Shown here: positions 7,393 through 16,266 of the stretch, piece after piece
How the letters are laid out: each line of letters starts with the position of its first letter
How positions within the stretch are numbered: the stretch's first letter is position 1
Source: a virus
Reading direction: 5' to 3' (one strand)
Virus record (IMG/VR): IMGVR_UViG_3300032313_001324
Location: 1-39,000 of that record
Length of the DNA stretch: 39,000 nucleotides
The notes under the pieces: model-generated
What the model saw: the letters and a program-made list of their open reading frames with translations, nothing else
What the model was told of the DNA's origin: nothing
Databases searched by the model: none
Program-made: the position numbers and the translations under genes

Positions 7393-8314
7393 ACATACTA
7401 TTTGGGTTGAGAAATTTAGACCAACATCATTAGATACTTATATTTGTGAAGAATCTATTCGAGAAAAGGTACAAGAATTTCTAACTAATCAAGATATTCC
7501 TCACTTAGGTTTTTTTGGTCTACAAGGTTCTGGTAAATCTACTTTAGCAAAGATATTAGTCAATAATATTGATTGTGATTTTATTTATCTAAATGCCACT
7601 GAGAACAGGGGTATGGATGATATTAAAGATAAAGTAGGATCATTTGCCTCTACCCGTAGTTTTAAACCATTAAAGATTGTTATTTTAGATGAATCAACTC
7701 ATATTCTACAAGCATCTCAAGTATTGCTATTAAATATGATTGAAACATATAGTCTAACAACCAGGTTTATTTTAACAGGTAATTATCCTGAACGATTAAT
7801 TCCACCTCTTAGAAGTCGATTACAAGAGTTTAAACTAATTCCTCCATCTAGAAAGATAGTAGCAAAGAATGTATATGAAATTTTAGAGCAAGAGGGTATT
7901 GAATTTAATATTGAGGATTTAGTTACTGTTGTAAACAGTTCTTATCCTGATTTTAGAAAAATTATTAATAGTTGTCAAAAATATGTTGTAGATAATAAAT
8001 TAGTAATTCCTTCTACATTAGTTAAAAATGAGGATGTTAATAGTAAAATAGTAGATGAATTAAAAAAGCCATCTAGTAAAACATTTAACAACATTAGACA
8101 GATAATCGCGGACAATGGTGTATCTTTATTTGAAGACATTTATAAACACCTATATGACACTATACACCAATATGCTGTTGGGTGTGAGGGTCAAATAGCT
8201 ATTATTATCAATGAAGGATTATATCAGTCTAATTTTAAACTAGATTTAGAAATAAACTTTATGGCCTCTACATCCAAAATTATAGAAACAATTAAACAAA
8301 ATAAAATATTATGA
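7382..8314 (+). CDS. clamp loader large subunit (T4 gp44-like AAA+ ATPase)
   Basis: A 310-residue AAA+ ATPase, close to T4 gp44 (319), that loads the sliding clamp. It opens IWVEKFRPTSLDTYI, the N-terminal motif typical of clamp loaders. Walker A is GLQGSGKST (46-54). Walker B is IVILDEST, with D103 and E104 and a Ser-Thr replacing the usual Ala-Asp. Sensor 1 is LTGNYP (N134), and the arginine-finger motif RSR is at 144-146. The frame could also begin at a GTG at 7376; the ATG at 7382 is preferred because it gives the usual N-terminus. It overlaps genes on both sides and works with gp62 below. Confidence 0.93.
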   Translation: MNSKHTIWVEKFRPTSLDTYICEESIREKVQEFLTNQDIPHLGFFGLQGSGKSTLAKILVNNIDCDFIYLNATENRGMDDIKDKVGSFASTRSFKPLKIVILDESTHILQASQVLLLNMIETYSLTTRFILTGNYPERLIPPLRSRLQEFKLIPPSRKIVAKNVYEILEQEGIEFNIEDLVTVVNSSYPDFRKIINSCQKYVVDNKLVIPSTLVKNEDVNSKIVDELKKPSSKTFNNIRQIIADNGVSLFEDIYKHLYDTIHQYAVGCEGQIAIIINEGLYQSNFKLDLEINFMASTSKIIETIKQNKIL

Positions 8315-8544
8315 AAAACCAACAACCACAATTAAATCTTGACCTATCAAAAACAACCTCAGTGGAAACACCAAATGGAGGTAAAATTTGGAGCCAAGGA
8401 GTTATTATTCGTAAAGTATCTAAATTTGTAGTAGGTGCTGATGAGGATGCTCTTATCCCAATTTCAGTATTTTATGATGTAGAATCAGGTGAAATTTTAC
8501 TTGAAACATTACCTAAAGAATTAAGAGAAGAATACGGCGGATGA
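8311..8544 (+). CDS. hypothetical protein, 77 aa
   Basis: Overlaps the clamp-loader gene and the next gene by four bases each (ATGA both times). The N-terminal 25 residues are polar and probably disordered. The rest (SQGVIIRKVSKFVVGA and IPISVFYDVESGEILLETLP) reads as a small beta sheet. No family is recognised. Its location between the two clamp-loader subunits is a hint, not proof, of a replication role. Confidence 0.7.
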   Translation: MKNQQPQLNLDLSKTTSVETPNGGKIWSQGVIIRKVSKFVVGADEDALIPISVFYDVESGEILLETLPKELREEYGG

Positions 8545-8960
8545 TAATATTTGATTGGTTAAAAGAAATTAATGGTGATAAAAAACCATGGTCCTCATTT
8601 ACCGAAGAGGATCATAAACAATTTGCTCCATATATGATTCATAGGTACATTAGTATGTACGAACCATATGTGGAGGTAGCCAATCATGCTCAATTACTTC
8701 CTCAAAATGATAAAGAAAAAATATATCAGTTCTATTGTAGTATAATTCCTAAAAGTAATGTATGGTTAAAATACATTAAAGGATCACGTAATAAAATAAG
8801 TGATGACTTACTACAATATGTTGCTGATTTTTACTCTATTTCATTTAGGGAAGCCGAAGAATATATTTATCTTCTTAAAAAAGAAGGAGTAGATGATATT
8901 TTAGAAAAATCAGGTGTAGATGAAAAACAAAGGAAAAAACTATTAAAGGAAATAAAATGA
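8541..8960 (+). CDS. clamp loader small subunit (T4 gp62-like)
   Basis: A 139-residue protein with the pattern of the gp62 family as seen in T4-like phages of marine bacteria. It opens with an aromatic-basic segment (IIFDWLKEINGDKKPW). APYMIHRYISM, an alpha-helical VEVANHAQ segment, a YCSIIPKSN/KYIKG region and a C-terminal Lys/Glu helix follow. gp62 is the non-ATPase subunit that completes the clamp-loader pentamer with gp44. The family diverges strongly and the T4 member is longer (187), so the call depends partly on position beside the gp44-like gene. The ends overlap both neighbours. Confidence 0.75.
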   Translation: MIIFDWLKEINGDKKPWSSFTEEDHKQFAPYMIHRYISMYEPYVEVANHAQLLPQNDKEKIYQFYCSIIPKSNVWLKYIKGSRNKISDDLLQYVADFYSISFREAEEYIYLLKKEGVDDILEKSGVDEKQRKKLLKEIK

Positions 8961-9274
8961 CAAAAAATAAAGATATTTACAACGTTACTCATACTGGTAT
9001 CCCTACTACAGATGAACCAATCTATACTGATACTTTTTATGAGGCTTTAAATAAATCAGCGTTACAATATAAAGAAAAAACATTTATACCTGATTCTATT
9101 GTACAATCAGTTATAGATAAATTTAATTCACGGGCTGAAATGGGTTATCAAAAGTATAATAATACTTTAGATCGTAATGATTTTACAGTAGTAGAATGGA
9201 TTGTAAATTCTCAAGAAGAATTAATGGATGCTATTCTTTATCTTGAAAAATTAAAAAAAACACTAGGTGGCTAA
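8957..9274 (+). CDS. MazG-like / phage nucleotide pyrophosphohydrolase-type protein
   Basis: The 105-residue product has a C-terminal module seen in many phages. VIDKFNSRAEMGYQKYNNTL is followed by DRNDFTVVEWI and then the acidic helix QEELMDAILYLEKL. The EELMDA element resembles the EExxD/E metal-binding helix of MazG-type all-alpha NTP pyrophosphohydrolases, enzymes that hydrolyse (d)NTPs to monophosphates. The N-terminal 30 residues are variable. Function is inferred from that short pattern only; it could instead be a binding protein of the same fold. It overlaps the nuclease gene by eight bases. Confidence 0.6.
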   Translation: MTKNKDIYNVTHTGIPTTDEPIYTDTFYEALNKSALQYKEKTFIPDSIVQSVIDKFNSRAEMGYQKYNNTLDRNDFTVVEWIVNSQEELMDAILYLEKLKKTLGG

Positions 9275-10223
9275 AAAGAAAAAAATTCCAGCCATTGTAA
9301 AACAAATACAAAAACACCCACTTAAAGAAATCAATTATGCTTTTGAAAAGTCGATTTCTTACAGCCAGATGTCTATGTTTTTGAGTTGCCCACGTAAGTG
9401 GGCACTACAATATAGAGACGGTTATTATACATCCGAATCCTCTATCCATATGACATTCGGAACAGCACTTCACGAGGCATTACAACACTATATAACAACT
9501 ATATACAATGAAAGTGGTGCGGCCGCTGACCGAATTAATATAGAGGAATATTTTGAAGAACGTTTTAAAGAAACATATTTAAAAGATTATAAGTCAAATA
9601 AAAAAGTACATTTTTCTGATCCTGCTGAAATGAAAGAATTCTATAGCGATGGATTAGAAATTTTAAATTTTATTAAGAAAAAACGAGGTGGTTATTTTGG
9701 TAAACGGGGTTGGTATTTAGTTGGATGTGAAGTTCCTATTTTATTAACTCCACACCCCAAGTATAAAAATATTTTATATAAAGGTTATTTAGATATTGTT
9801 TTATATAATGAAACCTTAAATCGATTTAAAATAATTGATATAAAAACTAGTAAATCAGGATGGGATGATAAAACAAAAAAAGATGAAACTAAGCAACTTC
9901 AATTAATATTATACAAGAAATTCTATAGCCAACAATTCAATATCCCAGAAGATAATATTGATATTGAATTTTTTATTGTTAAGCGAAAGGTATGGGATAA
10001 ATCTCCATATCCTATCTCCAGAATCCAAACATTTGTTCCCACTAGTGGTAAAGTAAAAATGAATAAAGCAACAAATGCTATAAATTTATTTATTGAAGAA
10101 GTGTTTAATGAAGATAATTCATATAATACTAAACAATTTGAAACAAACTCTAATGAGTGGAATTGTCGTTTTTGTCCTTTTAAAAATAAAAAAGACCTTT
10201 GCCCAGTAGGTGTATCTTCATAG
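9267..10223 (+). CDS. PD-(D/E)XK nuclease, Cas4/RecB type, with predicted Fe-S cluster
   Basis: A 318-residue nuclease of the RecB/AddB/Cas4 group. Active-site elements are H69 in GTALHEAL, D176 in GYLDIVLY, the D191-I-K193 of IIDIKTSK, and the Q-motif QLQLILYK. Four cysteines (C41 in SCPRKW and C300, C303, C312 near the C-terminus) have the one-plus-three spacing that binds a 4Fe-4S cluster in this family. It begins with GTG (MAKKKK...) overlapping the upstream gene; no suitable ATG lies before the catalytic domain. In this operon it most likely processes DNA ends during replication or recombination. There is no CRISPR array or cas1/cas2, so it should not be read as a CRISPR gene. Confidence 0.88.
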   Translation: MAKKKKIPAIVKQIQKHPLKEINYAFEKSISYSQMSMFLSCPRKWALQYRDGYYTSESSIHMTFGTALHEALQHYITTIYNESGAAADRINIEEYFEERFKETYLKDYKSNKKVHFSDPAEMKEFYSDGLEILNFIKKKRGGYFGKRGWYLVGCEVPILLTPHPKYKNILYKGYLDIVLYNETLNRFKIIDIKTSKSGWDDKTKKDETKQLQLILYKKFYSQQFNIPEDNIDIEFFIVKRKVWDKSPYPISRIQTFVPTSGKVKMNKATNAINLFIEEVFNEDNSYNTKQFETNSNEWNCRFCPFKNKKDLCPVGVSS

Positions 10224-10263
10224 ACTTAAATATATTTATATACAAAATATAATGTTAACATCT

Positions 10264-10461
10264 ATGACAAACAAAAAAGACATGACTCTAACTTCTGTAA
10301 AGGTACAGAGCGAGTTATTTGAGGAATTCAAAGTAGCAACAGTTCGCTACAAATTTTCATTACAAAAACTTACAGACAGAGCAATTCATTTGTATCTAAC
10401 AGATGAAAATTTTAGAAAAATGATTCACAGTCATACTAATCTAGAATTTAAAGAAGCTTAA
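10264..10461 (+). CDS. ribbon-helix-helix-like regulator, 65 aa
   Basis: The core LTSVKVQSELFEEFKVATVRYKFSLQKLTDR fits a ribbon-helix-helix (CopG/Arc-like) pattern: a strand with alternating residues, then two helices. Relatives are common in T4-like phages, though a DNA-binding role is inferred. The frame extends upstream to an ATG at 10210 inside the nuclease gene, but ATG 10264 (MTNKKDMTL) gives the compact form; ATG 10252 is also possible. A TATATTTA box at 10231-10238 lies just upstream but lacks a clear -33 partner. The gene ends just before the glycan-island promoter, so it may regulate that promoter. Confidence 0.65.
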   Translation: MTNKKDMTLTSVKVQSELFEEFKVATVRYKFSLQKLTDRAIHLYLTDENFRKMIHSHTNLEFKEA

Positions 10462-10468
10462 TCTAAAA

Positions 10469-10500
10469 GTTGGTTATTTAAAAAAATTAAGTTATATTTA
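10469..10500 (+). promoter_or_regulatory. promoter of the glycan island
   Basis: GTTG (10469-10472), 20 bases, and TATATTTA (10493-10500). The ATG of the first glycosyltransferase is at 10507, so the transcript has at most a few leader bases. No other convincing promoter or terminator was seen until after 24.5 kb, so this may be the main promoter for the island. Confidence 0.65.
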
Positions 10501-10506
10501 CATTAC

Positions 10507-11955
10507 ATGAAAGAAAAATTTGGTTATTTACTTCCTGAACAGAGAAAGAAAATACTTCTCATTTGCGATGACATTAGAGTACATTCCGGCATAGCAACTG
10601 TTGCTAGAGAGATTGTAGTCCAAACATCCCACCATTTTAATTGGGTTAACCTTGCTGGAGCCGTTCAACACCCTGAAAAGGGTAAAAAATTAGATCTATC
10701 AGAAGATACTAATAAAAACTCAGGTATTACAGATTCATCTGTAGTATTATATCCTGTTGATGGTTACGGAGATACAACATTGATCCGCCAGTTAATTCAA
10801 TTAGAAAAACCAGATGCTATAATGTTGATTACCGATCCACGTTACTTTGTTTGGTTATTTTCTATTGAAAATGAAATAAGAAAACAAATTCCTATTACTT
10901 ATTTAAACATTTGGGACGATTATCCAGCACCCCTTTACAACCAACCTTATTATGAGGCATGTGATTTGTTAATGGGTATTTCTAAACAAACTGTAAACAT
11001 TAATAAGATTGTTTTAGGAGAGAAAGCCAATAGTAGAATCCTCAAATATGTTCCTCATGGATTAAATGATGAAATATTTAAACCGTTTGAAACAGGAAGC
11101 GATGAGGAAAAACATATGCTAGGGCTTAAGAAGCATATTTTTGGTAAACACGATCCTAAGTTTATTCTCTTTTTCAACTCAAGAAACATCCGTCGTAAAC
11201 AAATTCCAGACACATTACTTGCTTTTAGACACTTTTTAGATAAATTACCTAAAGAACAGGCAAAAGATTGTGTTTTAATGCTCCACACGGAACATATTAG
11301 TGAACATGGTACTGATTTACCAGCTGTTATAGAATTGTTATTTGGAGAAGATTATCCAAACAATATATTCTTCACTAATTTTAGAGGAAATCCTTTAGAT
11401 ATGGCATCTCTTTATAATATGTCTGATGCTCAAATTTTATTAACATCAAACGAAGGATGGGGATTAGCATTGACAGAAGCTATTCTATGTGGGAAACCAA
11501 TTATTGCTAATACTACTGGTGGTATGCAAGATCAGATGCGTTTTGAATTTGAAGATGGTTCTTGGATTGATTTTGATGAAAATTTCCCATCAAACCACAG
11601 AGGTACTTATAAAAAGCATGGTCGATGGGCATTCCCCGTTTATCCAACCTCTCGCTCAATCGTAGGTTCTCCTCCAACACCATATATTTTTGATGATAGA
11701 TGTGAGGCAGAAGATGCTGCCGATCGTATATTTGAAATATATAATATGAGTAAAGAAGAACGTATCGAAAGAGGTTTAGAAGGTAGAGAATGGGCCATAA
11801 GTGATGAGGCAGGATTTACTTCTAAACATCAGGCAAATAGAGTTATTGAAGCATTTAGTGAATTATTTTCTACATGGACCCCAAGAACTAAGTTTGAGTT
11901 CATCGATGCTAATAATTCCCCAAAACGTACCTTAAAACATAAATTAATATATTAA
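10507..11955 (+). CDS. glycosyltransferase, GT4-like (GT-B fold)
   Basis: A 482-residue GT-B glycosyltransferase. The N-terminal domain starts KKILLICDDIRVHSGIATVA, the Rossmann strand and acceptor-side Gly of GT4 enzymes. The C-terminal domain has PHGLNDEIFKP, FFNSRNIRRKQ and SNEGWGLALTEAILCGKPII, the E-x7-E-type nucleotide-sugar motif. It would transfer a sugar from a nucleotide donor; donor and acceptor cannot be told. It is the first gene of the island and overlaps the next by one base (TAATG). Confidence 0.88.
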   Translation: MKEKFGYLLPEQRKKILLICDDIRVHSGIATVAREIVVQTSHHFNWVNLAGAVQHPEKGKKLDLSEDTNKNSGITDSSVVLYPVDGYGDTTLIRQLIQLEKPDAIMLITDPRYFVWLFSIENEIRKQIPITYLNIWDDYPAPLYNQPYYEACDLLMGISKQTVNINKIVLGEKANSRILKYVPHGLNDEIFKPFETGSDEEKHMLGLKKHIFGKHDPKFILFFNSRNIRRKQIPDTLLAFRHFLDKLPKEQAKDCVLMLHTEHISEHGTDLPAVIELLFGEDYPNNIFFTNFRGNPLDMASLYNMSDAQILLTSNEGWGLALTEAILCGKPIIANTTGGMQDQMRFEFEDGSWIDFDENFPSNHRGTYKKHGRWAFPVYPTSRSIVGSPPTPYIFDDRCEAEDAADRIFEIYNMSKEERIERGLEGREWAISDEAGFTSKHQANRVIEAFSELFSTWTPRTKFEFIDANNSPKRTLKHKLIY

Positions 11956-13268
11956 TGAAACCGTTATTTGTAATAAGTTGTCCAATAGACACATACTCCG
12001 GGTATGGAAGTAGATCTCGTGATCTAGTTAAATCAATTATCGAATTAGATAAATATGATGTTAAAATTCTCCCCCAACGTTGGGGAGATACTAGCTGGGG
12101 ATTTATTAATGATAATCCTGAATGGGAATTTCTAAATAAATATGTTTTAACTAATCCCCAAATGAATCAACAACCAGATATTTGGGCCCAAGTAACAGTA
12201 CCTAATGAATTCCAACCAATAGGAAAATATAATATTGGGTTTACAGCAGGTATTGAAACCACAATAGCTAGCCCTGATTTTATTGAGGGGTGTAATAGAA
12301 TGAACCTAAATATTGTTTCATCTAAACATTCGGCCGAGGTTCTAAAAAGCAGTTCATTTGAGCAAAAAGACCAAAACACTAATCAAGTAGTAAGAACTAT
12401 TAAGTTAGAAAAACCGGTTGAAGTATTGTTTGAGGGTGCTGATTTGACTAAATATTTTATTATAGAGGATAAAGATCTTCCTGATAATGATTTAGTAGTA
12501 ACATTGGATGAAATACAGGAATCATTTGCTTATTTATTTGTAGGGCATTGGTTACCCGGAGATCTAGGAGAAGATAGAAAAAATGTGGGATTGCTTATTA
12601 AAGCTTTTTATGAAACATTTAAAAATAAATCTAAAAAACCGTGTTTAATCCTTAAAACATCTTCGGGACCATCATCTTATGTTGATAGAGAAAACATTTT
12701 AAAGAAAATTCAACAAATCAAAGAAACCGTTTCATCAAATAATTTACCTAATATTTATCTACTTCATGGTGAATTTACAGATGAGGAAATGAATTATTTA
12801 TATAATCATCCTAAAGTAAAAGCAATGGTTAATTTAACTAAGGGTGAGGGATTTGGTAGACCATTACTTGAATTTAGTTTAGTTAAAAAACCACTTATTA
12901 TTTCTTATTGGTCAGGTCAGACAGATTTCTTAGACAATGAGTTAGTATGTGGTGTAGGAGGGAATTTAACTAATGTTCATCCAAGTGCCGCTAATCAATT
13001 CTTACTCCAAGAAAGTCAATGGTTTTCTCCAGACCACGGTCAAGTAGGTTTTTATTTAAAGGATGTATTTGAAAATTATAAAAAATATACCGTTAATGCT
13101 AAACGTCAAACACATAAAAGTAAAACTAAATTCAGTTTTGATGCTATGAAAGAATTAATAGGTACTATTCTAGATAAAAACATACCTGAATTTCCTAAAC
13201 AGGTTCAAATCAAGTTACCTCAATTAAAGAAAATAGAGTTACCAAAATTAAAGAAAATCAATGAATAA
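11955..13268 (+). CDS. glycosyltransferase, GT4-like (second copy, divergent)
   Basis: The 437-residue product resembles its neighbour in architecture. It starts MKPLFVISCPIDTYSGYGSR with the Gly-rich N-terminal loop, and has FVGHWLPGDLGEDRKN and a donor-site motif KGEGFGRPLLEFSLVKKPLI in the C-terminal domain. The last 30 residues are a Lys/Pro/Leu repeat (two variants of LPxLKKIE/N), probably a flexible tail. It shares a mode of overlap with the next gene (8 bases). The two GT4-like genes may act in sequence on the same glycan or form a pair. Confidence 0.85.
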   Translation: MKPLFVISCPIDTYSGYGSRSRDLVKSIIELDKYDVKILPQRWGDTSWGFINDNPEWEFLNKYVLTNPQMNQQPDIWAQVTVPNEFQPIGKYNIGFTAGIETTIASPDFIEGCNRMNLNIVSSKHSAEVLKSSSFEQKDQNTNQVVRTIKLEKPVEVLFEGADLTKYFIIEDKDLPDNDLVVTLDEIQESFAYLFVGHWLPGDLGEDRKNVGLLIKAFYETFKNKSKKPCLILKTSSGPSSYVDRENILKKIQQIKETVSSNNLPNIYLLHGEFTDEEMNYLYNHPKVKAMVNLTKGEGFGRPLLEFSLVKKPLIISYWSGQTDFLDNELVCGVGGNLTNVHPSAANQFLLQESQWFSPDHGQVGFYLKDVFENYKKYTVNAKRQTHKSKTKFSFDAMKELIGTILDKNIPEFPKQVQIKLPQLKKIELPKLKKINE

Positions 13269-13707
13269 TCTAGTAATTTGTAATAAATGTGGATCAGACG
13301 CATGTGCTGTAGACGAGGTAAATAAAGATTTAAAAACATACTTCTGTTTTGGATGTGGATTTCAATCTAATTCATTAATGAAGGAAGGTGAGGAGTTTTA
13401 TGAACAACAACTCCTTACTCTTCCGGAGTTATATAAAGATTTACTTTATAAAGATGATAAGGGATATATGTGGATGCCATCATCAGTAAATGTTCCTGAT
13501 AAGGGAATGATATTTGCTTATGGTACTAATGCAGGACAATGGATGTGGTCTGCCGTAAAATCAGTTCCAGTAACTGAAGAAGAGGCATCTAAAGATCCTA
13601 TTTTGTCTAAAAATAAATCTAAGTTCAAAATGGATATGTCTACAATAAAACATTTTGCTGAACGTGACTTTATGGATGGTCTTTCGTACATTCAAGTCAT
13701 ACCATAA
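13261..13707 (+). CDS. zinc-ribbon phage protein of unknown function
   Basis: 148 residues. The N-terminus carries a four-cysteine ribbon: CNKCG (residues 7-11) and CFGCGF about 23 residues further. The remainder (YMWMPSSVNVPDKGMIFAYG, QWMWSAVKSVPV, FAERDFMDGLSYIQVI) is Trp/Met-rich and looks like a compact beta domain. It resembles conserved hypotheticals seen in other large phages but no function is known. It lies between glycosyltransferase genes and overlaps both, so it is translated with them; it might be an accessory or regulatory factor. Confidence 0.7.
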   Translation: MNNLVICNKCGSDACAVDEVNKDLKTYFCFGCGFQSNSLMKEGEEFYEQQLLTLPELYKDLLYKDDKGYMWMPSSVNVPDKGMIFAYGTNAGQWMWSAVKSVPVTEEEASKDPILSKNKSKFKMDMSTIKHFAERDFMDGLSYIQVIP

Positions 13708-14315
13708 TGATAAGCATAGCTATAACTGTATGTAATGAGGCTCAAGAGCTAAAAAATTTACTTGATTTTCTTCAAGAAAATGCTCTTCCTGACCAATATG
13801 AGTTAGTAATTCAAATCGATAAAGATAACTACACTAATGAAGTTATCGAAGTCATTGTTAATAGGGGTATTAAACATTATTTTTACCCCTTAAACAAGGA
13901 TTTTGCATCGTATAAAAACGAGTTATTTAAACATTGTAGTGGAGACTTTATTCTACAACTAGATGCAGATGAGTTAGTTAGTATAGATTTCCTTAGACTA
14001 ATCCCTCAAATAGTATTAGCAAATCCAGAAGTAGATTTATATTATATTCCACGTATAAACACTGTAGAGGGATTAACCGAGGAAGATATTCAAACATGGA
14101 GATGGAATGTTAAGGGTGATAGAATAAATTATCCTGATTATCAATCTCGTTTATATCGTAATTCATCTGATATTAAATGGGTAGGGAAAGTTCATGAACA
14201 AATTCAAGGTTTTAAACAGTTTACATTATTACCTGAGGCTGATGAATTATCACTTTTACATTACAAAACAATAGAAAAACAAAGAAAACAAAACCAGTTT
14301 TATGAAACGTTATGA
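13707..14315 (+). CDS. glycosyltransferase, GT2-like (GT-A fold)
   Basis: A short GT2 enzyme (202 residues). It has the first strand ISIAITVCNEAQELKNLLDFL, typical of family 2. The metal-binding motif is QLDADELV (DxD), and a downstream HxH-like region is RNSSDIKWVGKVHEQI. It is similar in type to LPS core GT2 enzymes with the WVGxVHE element. Length is short but the catalytic core is complete. It overlaps the next gene by four bases. Confidence 0.85.
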   Translation: MISIAITVCNEAQELKNLLDFLQENALPDQYELVIQIDKDNYTNEVIEVIVNRGIKHYFYPLNKDFASYKNELFKHCSGDFILQLDADELVSIDFLRLIPQIVLANPEVDLYYIPRINTVEGLTEEDIQTWRWNVKGDRINYPDYQSRLYRNSSDIKWVGKVHEQIQGFKQFTLLPEADELSLLHYKTIEKQRKQNQFYETL

Positions 14316-15124
14316 AAATAAAAGTAGCTCATTTTGATGCTAAAGTTTTTGAAAATAAACTTCAACATTTATCCCATTTAGATTTTTCATTATTTATTGA
14401 TACTCCTCCTCAATCACAAGAGGATTTATCCTCTATCAATATAATTTCATTCCAGGAACCAAATGAATATTTTGGTTTACATGATTGGGCTATTCAAAAT
14501 AAAGAATTATTCGATATTATTTTAACACAAAGTGATAAAGTACTAAATAATTGTGATAACGCTTTTTATCAACCTTTTGGACATACTTGGTTAAAATCAG
14601 ACCAATATGAAAAAGAACATAATAAGGAATTTAAGTTAGCTCATTTACAAGGTAAATTACTTAAAACATATGGTCATTCTTTAAGACATGAAGTAACAAC
14701 CAGACAAAATGAATTTAGTATTCCTACTAAATTTTATGAAACGTATGGAGATAGAAATAATATTGAGGATGCTCGTTTAGGTAAAGAATTTATTTTTGGG
14801 GATTCACAATTTGGAGTAGTAATTGAAAATACATCTCATAGGGGATATTTTACCGAAAAAATATTAGACTGTTTTTTATTAAAGACTATTCCCATTTATT
14901 GGGGTTGTTCGAATATAGGTGATTATTTTGATATAGACGGTATTATACCGTTTAATAACGTAGATGACTTAATTTATATGTCAAACAATTTAAATGAGGA
15001 CTACTACTCTTCAAGAAAAGAAATTATTAATAAAAATTGGAAATTGGCTTTAGAGTACGTAAATTACGAGCAAAATATAGTTAACACAATTACAAACATT
15101 TTTAAACACAACAACTTAATATGA
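14312..15124 (+). CDS. GT10-like (fucosyltransferase family) glycosyltransferase
   Basis: A 270-residue protein whose C-terminal half carries the GT10 donor-binding signature: FGVVIENTSHRGYFTEKILD followed by LLKTIPIYWGC. The N-terminal half is divergent, as usual for acceptor domains. GT10 members are alpha-1,3-fucosyltransferases and relatives that take GDP-linked 6-deoxy sugars. That would suit a cassette making unusual deoxy sugars next door. The donor here is an inference. Confidence 0.75.
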   Translation: MKIKVAHFDAKVFENKLQHLSHLDFSLFIDTPPQSQEDLSSINIISFQEPNEYFGLHDWAIQNKELFDIILTQSDKVLNNCDNAFYQPFGHTWLKSDQYEKEHNKEFKLAHLQGKLLKTYGHSLRHEVTTRQNEFSIPTKFYETYGDRNNIEDARLGKEFIFGDSQFGVVIENTSHRGYFTEKILDCFLLKTIPIYWGCSNIGDYFDIDGIIPFNNVDDLIYMSNNLNEDYYSSRKEIINKNWKLALEYVNYEQNIVNTITNIFKHNNLI

Positions 15125-16263
15125 AAAAAATATGGTACGCTCCTTATAAGTTTGAATCTTATGGGGAAGAAGAAATTAAAGCCGTAGAAGAAGCTCTACG
15201 TTCTGGATGGTTAGGTGGACAGGGCCCTAAATCAGTGGAATTTGAAGAAAAAATTGCTAAACGTTTTGGTAAAAAATATGGTATATTTGTTAATTCAGGC
15301 TCATCAGCCTGTTTATTAGCTATTGCTGCTTTAAATTTACCTAAAGGATGTAGAATTATTACTCCTGCTTGTACTTTTTCTACCACATTGGCTCCAATTT
15401 TACAACTTGGTTACAAACCAGTATTTGTAGATGTAGGATTAGATGATTATGTAGCCGTTATTGACCAAATATTAGATGCTATTACCCCTGATGTAAAAGC
15501 AATTATGTTACCTAACTTAATTGGTAATAAACCTGATTGGAAACGTTTACGTCAAGAAATTAAATTATTAGGTAGAACAGACATTATTTTGATTGAAGAT
15601 TCAGCTGATACAATTACTGAAACCCCTGAATCAGATGTTGCTACAACTAGTTTTTATGCCTCACACGTAATTACAGCAGGTGGTGTTGGTGGTATGGTAA
15701 TGTTTAATAATAAAAAACACGTTACATTAGCATTACAATACAGAGACTGGGGTCGTCTGGGGGATGATTCGGAAATTATGGATGATCGTTTTAATCACAT
15801 AGTAGACGGTATTCCTTATGATCATAAATTCCTATACTCAGTATTAGGTTATCATATGAAAGCTTGTGAAATGAATGCTGCTTTTGGATTGGTTCAATTA
15901 CATCGCTTTGAAAAATTCTCACAAATTAGACGAGAAAATATTGAACGTTATCTTGAAAATCTTAAAGGTGTAGGTGATTTAATTCTACCCGATGATTCAA
16001 TTCAACCTAATTGGTTAGCAATTCCTTTACAAACAGAAAAACGTTTTGAATTACTTAACTTCTTAGAAGATAATAATATTCAAACTAGAGTAACATTTGC
16101 TGGTAATGTAACTCGTCATCCTGCTTATAGAGAATTTCTACAGGACTTTAAAAACGCTGATACTATTATGAAAAATGGTTTCTTGTTGGGTGCACATCAT
16201 GGAATGACAGTTGATGATGTAGATTACGTTTGTGATAAAATTAAAGAATTTTTTAATAAATAA
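15121..16263 (+). CDS. DegT/DnrJ-family sugar 3-dehydratase-like enzyme, His at the PLP-lysine site
   Basis: A 380-residue fold-type I PLP enzyme. Family marks include SGWLGGQGPKSVEFEE, NSGSSACLLA and LIEDSAD with D160. At the position of the Schiff-base lysine the motif SFYASHVITAG carries His182. This substitution marks the PMP-dependent 3-dehydratases (RfbH/E1 and ColD) that remove the C3 hydroxyl of 4-keto-6-deoxy sugars instead of transaminating. YRDWGR and YDHKFLYSVLGYHMK also look like the RfbH group. The cysteines that bind the iron-sulphur cluster in RfbH/E1, normally just after DWGR, are absent, so it may act like ColD or differently. It is adjacent to the aldolase and ThDP enzyme genes below. 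Confidence 0.8.
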   Translation: MKKIWYAPYKFESYGEEEIKAVEEALRSGWLGGQGPKSVEFEEKIAKRFGKKYGIFVNSGSSACLLAIAALNLPKGCRIITPACTFSTTLAPILQLGYKPVFVDVGLDDYVAVIDQILDAITPDVKAIMLPNLIGNKPDWKRLRQEIKLLGRTDIILIEDSADTITETPESDVATTSFYASHVITAGGVGGMVMFNNKKHVTLALQYRDWGRLGDDSEIMDDRFNHIVDGIPYDHKFLYSVLGYHMKACEMNAAFGLVQLHRFEKFSQIRRENIERYLENLKGVGDLILPDDSIQPNWLAIPLQTEKRFELLNFLEDNNIQTRVTFAGNVTRHPAYREFLQDFKNADTIMKNGFLLGAHHGMTVDDVDYVCDKIKEFFNK

Positions 16264-16266
16264 AAT

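Noticed and set aside
9267-10223. Cas4-like nuclease as part of a CRISPR system
   Set aside because: No direct-repeat array, cas1, cas2 or effector gene is visible in the window, and the gene sits in a replisome operon.
10231-10238. TATATTTA boxes at 10231 and 25120 as full promoters
   Set aside because: The TTTG-like -33 element is missing at the expected 20-base distance, so they were not listed as promoters.
10210-10263. Long N-terminal extension of the RHH-like gene from ATG 10210
   Set aside because: It would overlap the nuclease 3' end and the TATATTTA box and add MYLHRLKYIYIQN without family support; a start at 10264 (or 10252) is more natural.
15121-16263. Ordinary sugar aminotransferase for gene 15121
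   Set aside because: The Schiff-base lysine position holds His182, which is incompatible with standard aminotransferase chemistry.
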